Assembly: GCA_022841345.1 (NCBI GenBank)
Contig: JALHRR010000006.1
Span: 98,749 to 162,748 of the forward strand
DNA from: Saprospiraceae bacterium
GTDB taxonomy: Bacteria > Bacteroidota > Bacteroidia > Chitinophagales > Saprospiraceae
Reading direction: 5' to 3'
DNA: 64,000 nt
Made by a program: the position numbers and the translations under genes. Below the pieces are notes generated by a model. It worked only from the letters and a program-made list of their open reading frames with translations. It did not search any database and was not told the origin of the DNA. Within the stretch, counting starts at the first letter, position 1, and each line of letters starts with the position of its first letter. Below, in pieces: positions 1 through 7,803 of the stretch.

Positions 1-2
1 CT

Positions 3-1352
3 GACCTGCAATCCTGTACACGATTAACTTACAATGCAATTCAGTCCAACAATGTGACGGACATTGAAGCGAAGGGAAACAAACTAGCTGTTGCAACGGG
101 AGGGATGTCACCCAATACCAGTAATTTGTTTCGAACAAGTGGTTTCATGATCCGTGAGAATAATGAATGGAAATCATATAATAAGTTTACCGTTCCTGAA
201 TTTGGCGATAGCATGCGGGATGTCAGGGACGTCCTGAGGGTTACATTTCATCCCAAGTCTGATACTTTATTCGTAGGAATATATTACTCAGGATTGGTCA
301 AGTGGAATAGTATTGATGACTTTATAGTTTACGATGAAACCAATTCTTCGCTGAAGAAAGGTGTGGGCGATCCCAACAGAATTCGTGTATCGGGTTTGGC
401 ATGGGACAGCAAAACTAATTTATGGATTTCTCAATATGACGCTGCTCAACCTATATCAGTATATAAGACTGATGGTACTTTTCAGGGATTTAATTCTCCC
501 GGAACTATAGAACTTTTGGATGTGGTGGTGGATCAATTTGACAACAAATGGTTCAGAGTTTTTAAAAATGGTTTGCTGGTATTCAATGAGGGGGCTGATA
601 TCAATAATCCTGCCGGTTATAAGTACAGGCACATTACGACCTCCAACAGTAATCTTCCCAATTCCACTGTGAATTGTATGCATGTTGATCTGGATGGCAG
701 TGTTTGGGTAGGTACAGATGCTGGAATTATGGTATTTGAATGCGGCTCAGATCCATTTGATGCTGAGAGATGTAAGGGAACCGACAGACGTCTGGAGCAG
801 GATGGATTCGGTGCTATTTTGCTGGAAACGGAAACCATAAGAGCCATTGCGACGGATGGTGCAAACCGGAAATGGATAGGAACCACCAATGGAATTTTTG
901 TTCAATCACCTTCGGGTAATGATCCTGTTTACAATTTCAATGTAAGCAATTCACCCTTGCTGGATAATAGCATTACAGAAATTTATATTAATCCGGAGGA
1001 TGGTCTCGTGTATATTGCCTCGGACAAGGGCATTCAGACATTTAAAGGGGATGCACTCAGCGCTACTCCCGGATTTCAATCGGATGTATATGCTTATCCG
1101 AATCCTGTCAGACCTGATTATAGCGGACCGATTGCGATAAAAGGACTTGCGCGGGATGCCAATATCAAAATAACTGATATGGAAGGCCGGTTGGTTTTTG
1201 AGAGCAGAGCGCTGGGCGGACAAGCCATTTGGGATGGGAATGATTTCAATGGGCAACGGGTGTCCAGTGGTGTGTATTTAGTATTTGCTACTTATACAAA
1301 GAATCCGGAATTTCCTCAGACACATGTCACTAAAGTGGTGGTGATTAACTAA
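3..1352 (+). CDS. porZ: PorZ-like T9SS beta-propeller protein (3' part)
   Basis: The reading frame is open to the left window edge, so the 5' part of the gene is missing; 449 codons are visible. The visible protein has beta-propeller repeats of the two-component-regulator type (WVGTDAGIMVF, WIGTTNGIFV, YIASDKGIQTF) followed by a C-terminal sorting-type beta-sandwich starting at YPNPV and ending KVVVIN. This is the layout of PorZ, the cell-surface type IX secretion component that delivers anionic LPS to the sortase and keeps its own CTD. A GTG at 54 is in frame but lies inside the propeller, so it is not a credible start. The gene meets bshA tail to tail with no spacer. Alternative: an ordinary T9SS-exported propeller protein. 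PorZ is preferred for the short, late propeller and the WDGNDFNGQRVSSGVY ending. Confidence 0.7.
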   Translation, partial: DLQSCTRLTYNAIQSNNVTDIEAKGNKLAVATGGMSPNTSNLFRTSGFMIRENNEWKSYNKFTVPEFGDSMRDVRDVLRVTFHPKSDTLFVGIYYSGLVKWNSIDDFIVYDETNSSLKKGVGDPNRIRVSGLAWDSKTNLWISQYDAAQPISVYKTDGTFQGFNSPGTIELLDVVVDQFDNKWFRVFKNGLLVFNEGADINNPAGYKYRHITTSNSNLPNSTVNCMHVDLDGSVWVGTDAGIMVFECGSDPFDAERCKGTDRRLEQDGFGAILLETETIRAIATDGANRKWIGTTNGIFVQSPSGNDPVYNFNVSNSPLLDNSITEIYINPEDGLVYIASDKGIQTFKGDALSATPGFQSDVYAYPNPVRPDYSGPIAIKGLARDANIKITDMEGRLVFESRALGGQAIWDGNDFNGQRVSSGVYLVFATYTKNPEFPQTHVTKVVVIN

Positions 1353-2498
1353 TCAGCCCACCTGTTGTATCCGCGATTGCTCTATGACTTCCCGGTAATA
1401 GTCCTCATACTGAGGCAGGATGTATTGCAGATCAAATTTCTTGGCGTGTTCCAGCGCATTGTTTTTAAATTCAGACAGTTTTTCCTCATCGCTCAGAAGT
1501 AAAATGGATTTTGCTGCCATGTCTGCGGTATCTCCTATTTTGCAGATATATCCGGTCACACCATTTACATTCACCTCAGGAAGACCTCCTGCATTACTGG
1601 AGATGATAGGAACTTCACAAGCCATGGCTTCCAGTGCTGCCAAACCGAAACTTTCATTTTCTGAAGGTATCAGAAACAAATCACTCACAGCCAGAATTTC
1701 CTCCACTGCATCCTGCTTACCCAGGAAACGGACATCAGCAGATAAATTCAGCTTCCGAACCAATCGCTCCATGTTTGTTCGCTCAGGACCATCTCCGATT
1801 AACAAGAGTTTGCTGGGAATGGATTTGAGGATTTCATAGAAGACCTGAATGACGTCTTCCACTCTTTTTACCTTTCTAAAATTGGAAACATGAACCAGAA
1901 TCTTTTCACCTTCCGGCGCAATGGCCATCTTGAAATGGTCTTTATTTTTCTTTTGAAATCTGGAGAAATCAACAAAATTGTAAATGACTCTAATCTCTTT
2001 TTCTATGTCAAACAAACTATTGGTTTTGTCTTTCAGATATTGAGAAACTGCTGTGATTCCGTCCGATTTATTCATGCTGAATGTGACAACGGGGGAGAAG
2101 GATTTGTCATGACCTACCAGTGTAATATCAGTCCCATGAAGGGTCGTGACCACAGGAATATATTTACCATGTGCCAGCAGGATTTTCTTGGCGAGATAGG
2201 CGACTGAGGCGTGAGGAATCGCATAATGAACATGCAATAAATCTAATTTCTCGTACAAAACTACATCTACAATTTTGCTGGCTAGTGCTGTTTCATAAGG
2301 AGCGTATTCAAAGAGAGGATAATCCATTGCCTCCACCTCATGCAGATATACATTTTCCTGAAATGAAGATAAACGAACAGGTCTGTTGTATGTAATGAAA
2401 TGAACCTGATGACCATTTCTGGCCAATCCTAATCCAAGCTCAGTTGCGAGAACTCCGCTTCCTCCATATGTGGGGTAACAAACAATTCCAATCTTCAT
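1353..2498 (-). CDS. bshA: N-acetyl-alpha-D-glucosaminyl L-malate synthase
   Basis: GT4-family glycosyltransferase that joins UDP-GlcNAc and L-malate in the first step of bacillithiol synthesis in the cytoplasm. The N-terminus MKIGIVCYPTYGGSGVLATELG is the hallmark BshA opening, and LHVHYAIPHA and TTLHGTDITLVG follow in the N-terminal Rossmann half. The C-terminal donor half carries HVSNFRKVKRVEDV, LLIGDGPE and the E-x7-E signature PSENESFGLAALEAMA. Length 381 is normal for the family. ATG start at the only sensible position. It stands alone: bshB and bshC are not in the window. It converges on the porZ-like gene. Function assignment is from the strong family signature. Confidence 0.93.
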   Translation of the reverse strand: MKIGIVCYPTYGGSGVLATELGLGLARNGHQVHFITYNRPVRLSSFQENVYLHEVEAMDYPLFEYAPYETALASKIVDVVLYEKLDLLHVHYAIPHASVAYLAKKILLAHGKYIPVVTTLHGTDITLVGHDKSFSPVVTFSMNKSDGITAVSQYLKDKTNSLFDIEKEIRVIYNFVDFSRFQKKNKDHFKMAIAPEGEKILVHVSNFRKVKRVEDVIQVFYEILKSIPSKLLLIGDGPERTNMERLVRKLNLSADVRFLGKQDAVEEILAVSDLFLIPSENESFGLAALEAMACEVPIISSNAGGLPEVNVNGVTGYICKIGDTADMAAKSILLLSDEEKLSEFKNNALEHAKKFDLQYILPQYEDYYREVIEQSRIQQVG

Positions 2499-2557
2499 AA
2501 AAGGGTGATTACAGTATTCTCGTTACGAAACAGAACAATTGATTTTATGTTGACTTC

Positions 2558-2597
2558 AAAATTGAATTAAAATTGAATTAAAATTGAATTAGAATTG
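2558..2597. repeat. 11-bp tandem repeat
   Basis: Three perfect copies of AAAATTGAATT (2558-2568, 2569-2579, 2580-2590) followed by a degenerate partial copy. It lies between the divergent bshA and MerR-type genes, about 60 bp upstream of bshA. A-T rich; it could be a replication-slippage array or a spaced binding site. Confidence 0.8.
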
Positions 2598-2706
2598 GAG
2601 ATCGGGAGGCTTAGCATTGAACAGTCATATTGTAATTGTGTTGTCAAGTGGTTCCGAAAAAAAACAAAAAGCAAAGATCTAATGTTATAACGGATTGGCT
2701 TAGTAT

Positions 2707-2714
2707 TAATTTTG
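2707..2714 (+). promoter_or_regulatory. Bacteroidota -7 element for the MerR-type gene
   Basis: TAATTTTG matches TAnnTTTG exactly and lies 20 bp before the TTG start codon at 2735. No good -33 TTTG is visible at the expected distance. Confidence 0.4.
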
Positions 2715-2734
2715 ACTAATTAAACCTGCAGATA

Positions 2735-3658
2735 TTGGCTATTTATTCCATAAAAGATTTGGAAAAATTATCGGGCATCAAGGCCCACACACTGCGGATA
2801 TGGGAAAAGCGCTACAATTTGATCAATCCACAGCGAACGGATACTAATATCCGGTACTATCTGGATGAAGATCTTAAGAGATTGTTGAACATTGCGCTGC
2901 TGAATAGATTTGGAGTGAAAATTTCAAAAATTGCAGAGATGTCCGATGAAGATATTGCACTGCAAGTCTCATTTGTCTCGGACAGAACCAATGAATCAGA
3001 TACTCAGCTGGATGCACTCACCATTTCTATGATAGAGATGGATGAAGTGAAATTTCATAAAATAATTACGCAGAAAATAGATCAGATAGGGTTTGAGCGA
3101 ACAATGATGGATGTGATTTATCCTTTTCTGGATAAACTAAGTGTTCTATGGTTTACCGGTTCCATCAATGTTGCGCAGGAAAATTTTATGGCCAACCTTA
3201 TTAAGCAAAAAATATATGTGGCTATTGATCAGTTGGGTGTTAATACCTCCAGTGATCAGAAGAAGGTGTTACTATATCTTCCTGAAGGGGAAATTCAGGA
3301 ATTAAGCTTGCTGTTTATACATTATTTGTTCAGAGAAAGGCAATTTTGTGTTGTCAATATTGGAAGCGGGAATTCATTCGATGACTTGAGAGGTGCATGT
3401 GAAATTCATCATCCGGATTATATTTTTACCATCATTAATGAGCCCAGACATCGCCAGTCCATTCAGGACTATGTGAATAAAATTTCTGATTTCTTCAGTG
3501 ATTCGATCGTGATCTTTTCAGGCTTTCAAGTGATTCAAAGCAATATGAAATCCAATAAAAATTACCTGATCATGCAAAGCCTTGAAGATCTGTTCACAAC
3601 ACTAAACCGGCAGGAACTACCGGAAATGCCCGGTGAATCTCACAGCAGGGGCAATTAA
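2735..3658 (+). CDS. MerR-family regulator with degenerate B12-binding fold
   Basis: The N-terminal MerR winged helix (residues 3-70: YSIKDLEKLSGIKAHTLRIWEKRY) is followed by a helical four-helix-bundle-like domain (about 95-170) and a Rossmann-like cobalamin-binding-type domain (about 177-295), the architecture of CarH/LitR photoreceptor repressors. The helical domain has the Trp-x9-Glu spacing (W139, E149), but the following His is Asn150. The lower-ligand motif GExHE reads GEIQE, with Gln188 where the cobalt-binding His should be. The fold is thus present but the B12 ligands are not, and light sensing through adenosylcobalamin is unlikely. TTG start at 2735, since an in-frame stop lies 18 bp upstream and no ATG precedes the conserved HTH. 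Targets unknown; the divergent neighbour is bshA. Confidence 0.8.
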   Translation: MAIYSIKDLEKLSGIKAHTLRIWEKRYNLINPQRTDTNIRYYLDEDLKRLLNIALLNRFGVKISKIAEMSDEDIALQVSFVSDRTNESDTQLDALTISMIEMDEVKFHKIITQKIDQIGFERTMMDVIYPFLDKLSVLWFTGSINVAQENFMANLIKQKIYVAIDQLGVNTSSDQKKVLLYLPEGEIQELSLLFIHYLFRERQFCVVNIGSGNSFDDLRGACEIHHPDYIFTIINEPRHRQSIQDYVNKISDFFSDSIVIFSGFQVIQSNMKSNKNYLIMQSLEDLFTTLNRQELPEMPGESHSRGN

Positions 3659-3817
3659 ACGTTATTCTTTAAATATTCGTATCTTATTTAATTAGCCCTT
3701 TCGGGCGACGGCTTTAGAACATATGTAAGGGTATTTCCCCAATGAATTTTGTGATAGGACAAACCATTATTGCTTAATGGCGTTTTATTTTAACAAAGCA
3801 AAAAAAAAAACAAAAGT

Positions 3818-4474
3818 ATGAAACAATCAAAATGGTTTGTGTTGGCTTTAATGTTAACAGCAGGTATGGCCTGTTCATCTGGCCCTGAAGGTGAGAATGT
3901 AGAATCAGAGGACGCTACGGGTGAAGCTGCAAGCGGAGGTTCTGTGGTTTATTCGCTCGACACCGGTGTGATTTTTTGGAATGCTGCTAAACCTACGGGT
4001 AAGCACAATGGGACTGTAAATATGTCTCAGGCTGAGCTGGGTGTAGAAGATGGAGAATTAGTGAGTGGAAGCTTTACTATGGATATGACGACCCTTGTTA
4101 ATTCAGATTTGACAGCAGATACTGGTAAAGGAGATCTGGAAGAGCACCTGAAAAGTGGTGACTTTTTTGATGTGGCTAATCACCCAAATGCAACTTTTGT
4201 TATCTCAAAGGTAGAGCCTGCAACTGCTGCGGGTGTGACTCATAATGTAACAGGAGATCTGACAATCAAGGGTAATTCAAAAAGTATTACAATACCGGCG
4301 GAAATCGTTTTTGAAGGTGATGTCATGAGAATAAAAACGAATGATTTCACCATTAATCGTACTGAATGGGATCTTAAATATGGTTCCGGTACTATTGGAA
4401 CGTTGCAGGATAAATTAATTTATGACGAAGTGGGTCTGGCCGTTAATCTTACTGCAAAGAAGCCTCAGATGTAG
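3818..4474 (+). CDS. YceI-family lipoprotein
   Basis: Secreted lipoprotein with a signal peptide and lipobox ending in Cys19 (LTAGMAC), followed by an acidic Ser/Glu-rich linker that may act as a Bacteroidota lipoprotein export signal. Residues about 40-215 form a YceI-like lipocalin fold: VYSLDTGVIFWNAAKPTGKHNGTV, LEEHLKSGDFFDVANHPNATF, GDLTIKGNSKSITIPA. YceI proteins bind long isoprenoid or lipid ligands in the periplasm; the ligand here is unknown. ATG start behind an A-rich leader typical of Bacteroidota ribosome entry. Single-gene unit closed by a rho-independent terminator at 4499. Confidence 0.85.
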   Translation: MKQSKWFVLALMLTAGMACSSGPEGENVESEDATGEAASGGSVVYSLDTGVIFWNAAKPTGKHNGTVNMSQAELGVEDGELVSGSFTMDMTTLVNSDLTADTGKGDLEEHLKSGDFFDVANHPNATFVISKVEPATAAGVTHNVTGDLTIKGNSKSITIPAEIVFEGDVMRIKTNDFTINRTEWDLKYGSGTIGTLQDKLIYDEVGLAVNLTAKKPQM

Positions 4475-4498
4475 AAGTATTCTAAAGATATTATTATG

Positions 4499-4530
4499 AA
4501 GCCTCTGAAGATTTTCAGGGGCTTTTTTTC
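4499..4530 (+). terminator. Rho-independent terminator after the YceI gene
   Basis: Arms GCCTCTGAA (4501-4509) and TTCAGGGGC (4514-4522) pair with one G-T wobble around a GATT loop, extended by AA/TT, and are followed by seven T residues. It begins 25 bp after the stop codon. Confidence 0.88.
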
Positions 4531-4877
4531 TTTAATTTTTATACAAAAAAATTTCCTCCTCAGGAATCTATTTTATGACCAAAATGTCAAACTCACACGT
4601 GCATGAGAAATTAATTCAGAAATAAACCACTTATTTGTTTTAGTACAATGCTGAATTTTATAAATTTCGTATATAATTGGACGAATTACCTTACGATAGC
4701 AGCATTATCAAATTCTGGCTTTTCTTAATTCTGCTTTGAGTTAATTCCATTGGAAAATGCTCAAAATGCTGTTGGCAGGCTAAGAGACTCTAACACCATA
4801 ATTAATCTGTTAGCCAGGTATAATCTTTTAAGAATCACTGCAGCCGGACAATATAAAATCTTCAATGACAAGATCTT
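4531..4877. other. Gene-free gap before comF
   Basis: A-T rich spacer. I see no ORF with family character, no strong hairpin and no exact TAnnTTTG element. The comF promoter presumably lies here but cannot be placed. Confidence 0.5.
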
Positions 4878-5576
4878 ATGGTAATCAAAAAATATATTAA
4901 GGGCCTGGTTGGTTTATTCTTCCCGGATCTTTGTCTGGCCTGCAGGAAGGAACATCCTATTGATGGAAGTCTTTTTTGTGTCAGGTGTGAAGTAGAAATG
5001 CCATATTGTAATTTTGAAGATCTCAGGAGCAATGAAGCCTTCATGAGAATCGCCGGACGGCTGCCCATCAAGCATGCTTCCTCTCATGTATATTTTAAAA
5101 CAGATAATATTGTTCAGCAAATTCTTCATGCATTGAAGTATGAGGGCAAGGAAGAAATTGGTTTATCCATGGGAAGGTTTCATGCAGCTCAGATGAAGCC
5201 GATGCTGATGGATTATCCGGATATCATCGTTCCTGTACCATTACATCCGAAGAAGAAACATCTCAGAGGTTATAATCAAAGTGAAATTTACGCCAGAGGG
5301 CTGGCAATGGGTCTCAACATTCCTGTTTATCCAAATATTCTGAAAAGAAAGAAATTCACCGAATCACAGACAAAAATGAATAAGACTGAGCGATTGAGAA
5401 ATGTGTCAGAAGGATTTGAGTTAAAAAATCCGGGTCAAATCAATAACAAACACATTTTATTAGTCGATGATGTCCTGACTTCAGGAGCTACCCTTGAAGC
5501 ATGCGGACTTCCACTTCTTAAAATACCGGGTGTGAGCTTAAGTGTCGCTACTCTTGCATTAGCCGATAACTGGTAA
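4878..5576 (+). CDS. comF: ComF family phosphoribosyltransferase-like protein
   Basis: N-terminal zinc-ribbon-type Cys pairs (CLACRKEH and CVRCEVEMPYC, residues about 19-50) followed by a type I phosphoribosyltransferase fold. Key motifs are VPVPLHPKKKHLRGYNQSE (about 116-135), the ESQT loop and the PRPP loop LLVDDVLTSGATLEAC (about 193-208). ComF-like proteins take part in natural DNA uptake, where they act inside the cell on incoming single strands; in many bacteria the role is unproven. Length 232 is usual. ATG at 4878 gives the full N-terminus. Apparently monocistronic. Confidence 0.85.
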   Translation: MVIKKYIKGLVGLFFPDLCLACRKEHPIDGSLFCVRCEVEMPYCNFEDLRSNEAFMRIAGRLPIKHASSHVYFKTDNIVQQILHALKYEGKEEIGLSMGRFHAAQMKPMLMDYPDIIVPVPLHPKKKHLRGYNQSEIYARGLAMGLNIPVYPNILKRKKFTESQTKMNKTERLRNVSEGFELKNPGQINNKHILLVDDVLTSGATLEACGLPLLKIPGVSLSVATLALADNW

Positions 5577-5589
5577 GTTTTGAAATTAG

Positions 5590-5712
5590 TTGCTATTGAA
5601 GTGGACCCATCCTTATCAATCCTATCAATCTACCTCAATCTCCTCAAACTCCCAACAAATTACTCACACTCTCAACCTCAATCTTCTTCAATCTTACCCA
5701 ATCAATCATCAT
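5590..5712. repeat. G-depleted low-complexity tract
   Basis: Built from short C/T/A words such as TCAATC, CCTATCAATCT and CTCACACTC with almost no G on the plus strand. Very similar wording recurs at 15,990-16,135. Just upstream of the aminotransferase promoter. No coding signal. Confidence 0.55.
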
Positions 5713-5718
5713 TCTGTG

Positions 5719-5726
5719 TAATTTTG
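5719..5726 (+). promoter_or_regulatory. -7 element of the aminotransferase-proB operon
   Basis: TAATTTTG is an exact TAnnTTTG match 46 bp before the start codon. A -33 element is not convincing. Confidence 0.45.
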
Positions 5727-5772
5727 CTCCTTCAATAGTTAATACATTAAATAATAATTGAATATAAATTAA

Positions 5773-6996
5773 ATGCCAAAGGTTTCGCACAGGGGTAGTA
5801 CTATGCCGGATAGTCCCATCAGAAAACTGGATAAGTATGCAAGTGAAGCAAAGGAACGAGGTATAAAAGTAATCCATCTAAATATTGGACAACCTGATAT
5901 AGCATCGCATCCTGCTGCTTTAAAGGCAATTGCGGAGTATACATCTGAGATTTTAGCATATACACCTTCTCCCGGGATAATGGATTTGCGGATTCAGATG
6001 GCCAAATACTATAATAGAATGGATATCAGGGTAGCGCCAGAAAACATCCTGGTGATGGCAGGAGGTTCAGAAGCGCTTTGTTTTACAATGATGAGTATCT
6101 TCGATGAAGGCGATGAATTGATTGCGCCGGAGCCGCTTTATGCCAACTTTTTGGCATTCGCACATATGGCAGGAGCTACGCTTGTTCCCGTTAGTTCTGA
6201 TATACATTCAGGTTTTGAATTGCCTCATGTATCCAGGTTTGAAGAAAAAATAGGCCCACGCACGAAAGCAATTCTCCTGTGTAATCCTTCCAATCCAACG
6301 GGATATGTTTACTCTCAAGCCGAGCTGCATGATATTGCTCAATTGGTTTTGAAGCATGACCTTTTTCTGATAGTGGATGAAGTCTACCGGGAATTCTTTT
6401 ATGGTGAAGTAAATATTATGTCCGCTCTCAATTTGGAAAGTCTGGAACAACATGTGATCGTCTGTGATTCTGCTTCTAAAAGATTCAGTCTCTGCGGCGT
6501 AAGGTTGGGGAATGTTGTATGCAGAAATAAAGCTGTGTTGGATACGATTAATAAATATTCCCAGGCTCGCTTAAGTGCACCATTGATGGCTCAGGTGGCA
6601 GGCATTGCGGCTTACAAAGCTGAAGGATCCTATTTTGAAGAAATCAGGAAGACATATAGAAAAAGAAGAGATTACCTCCATTCCCGATTGTGTGGAATTC
6701 CGGGTGTAGTGGCACCTTTACCGGAAGGAGCATTTTATATCATGGCCAGATTGCCGGTAGCAGACACGGAGGCTTTTTGTAAATGGCTGTTAACTGATTT
6801 TTCATTGAATGGATATACACTGATGATGGCACCTGCTTCAGGATTTTACATCACCCCGGGTCAGGGAAGAGAGGAAGTACGTCTGGCTTATGTTCTGGAT
6901 GAATCTGCCATTGATATAGCTATGAATTGTTTGGAGAAAGCCCTGGAAACATACAGATTATTGGAACCGGTAACAGATACAGTTTATCTCATTTAA
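5773..6996 (+). CDS. Class I/II PLP-dependent aminotransferase
   Basis: Fold-type I aminotransferase of the aspartate/aromatic group. Visible: HLNIGQPDI near the N-terminus, GGSEALCFTM, the NPSNPTGYVY motif that contacts PLP and substrate, VDEVYREF, the Schiff-base Lys in SASKRFSLCGVRLG, and the carboxylate-binding Arg region EVRLAYVL near the C-terminus. Length 407 is normal. Substrate cannot be read from sequence; the N-terminal MPKVSHRGSTMPDSPIRKL is typical of a conserved Bacteroidota aminotransferase group. It is 13 bp upstream of proB and probably cotranscribed, which hints at a link to glutamate or proline metabolism (inference). Confidence 0.85.
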   Translation: MPKVSHRGSTMPDSPIRKLDKYASEAKERGIKVIHLNIGQPDIASHPAALKAIAEYTSEILAYTPSPGIMDLRIQMAKYYNRMDIRVAPENILVMAGGSEALCFTMMSIFDEGDELIAPEPLYANFLAFAHMAGATLVPVSSDIHSGFELPHVSRFEEKIGPRTKAILLCNPSNPTGYVYSQAELHDIAQLVLKHDLFLIVDEVYREFFYGEVNIMSALNLESLEQHVIVCDSASKRFSLCGVRLGNVVCRNKAVLDTINKYSQARLSAPLMAQVAGIAAYKAEGSYFEEIRKTYRKRRDYLHSRLCGIPGVVAPLPEGAFYIMARLPVADTEAFCKWLLTDFSLNGYTLMMAPASGFYITPGQGREEVRLAYVLDESAIDIAMNCLEKALETYRLLEPVTDTVYLI

Positions 6997-7009
6997 TCTT
7001 AATATTCAA

Positions 7010-7789
7010 ATGAAAGATAATCAGAGAATTGTAGTAAAAGTAGGAACAAATGTTCTTACTACTGCTGAGGGCAATTTGGATCTGGAAACTTTGGGAAATC
7101 TGGTAGATCAGATCGCTCAACTTCAGGGTGCGGGATATCAGATGTTGCTGGTAAGTTCAGGAGCAGTAGGGGCAGGGAAATCAGTTTTCAATTTTAAAGA
7201 TACCGGTGACAAAATTGCTTCCAGACAAGTCTATTCTTCGATCGGACAGATATTATTGATTCATGAATATTATCAGCGATTCAGGGAACATCACATTTTT
7301 TGTAGTCAGGTCCTGGCGACAAAGGAAGATTTTCGGGGTAAGACACATTATGCTAATATGTCTCATTGCATAGAGAACTTGCTCTCTCAGGGAGTTGTCC
7401 CGGTAATCAATGAAAATGATGTGGTGGCCATTGATGAGCTGATGTTTACTGACAATGATGAGCTGGCGGGTTTGATGGCACAGATGGTGAAGGCGGATAG
7501 ATTGATTATTCTTTCGAATGTAAAAGGCATCTTCAATGGTGCTCCGGATCATCCTGAAAGTAAAATCATATCCTTCATTCAGGCACAGGAGATTTCTTCT
7601 ATTTCTGAATTCATTCAGGAGCAAACTTCATCAGGTGGCAGAGGCGGTATGGTTTCCAAATTCAACACGGCAAGGAAAGCAATTCGCAAAGGTATTCAGG
7701 TGCAAATTGCTCATGGAAAAGTACCCAATATCCTTTTGAGACTGCTGGCAGGGGAGGAGATCGGGACTACTTTTGTGCCCAGAGACTGA
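7010..7789 (+). CDS. proB: Glutamate 5-kinase
   Basis: Phosphorylates glutamate to gamma-glutamyl phosphate, the first step of proline synthesis. The amino-acid-kinase fold is complete: VVKVGTNVL (nucleotide Gly loop), VSSGAVGAG, VPVINENDVVAIDE, FTDNDELAGLMA, LIILSNVKGIF, GRGGMVSKFNTARKA. At 259 residues it ends where many family members continue into a PUA domain, so this is the short form. proA is not adjacent; the upstream partner is the aminotransferase. It converges on the large surface-protein gene with only 14 bp between stops. Confidence 0.93.
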   Translation: MKDNQRIVVKVGTNVLTTAEGNLDLETLGNLVDQIAQLQGAGYQMLLVSSGAVGAGKSVFNFKDTGDKIASRQVYSSIGQILLIHEYYQRFREHHIFCSQVLATKEDFRGKTHYANMSHCIENLLSQGVVPVINENDVVAIDELMFTDNDELAGLMAQMVKADRLIILSNVKGIFNGAPDHPESKIISFIQAQEISSISEFIQEQTSSGGRGGMVSKFNTARKAIRKGIQVQIAHGKVPNILLRLLAGEEIGTTFVPRD

Positions 7790-7803
7790 GAAAATATTTT
7801 AAT

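Noticed and set aside
3693..3710. GCCC-TTTC-GGGC hairpin after the MerR-type gene as terminator
   Set aside because: The stem is only four or five pairs and no T-tract follows.
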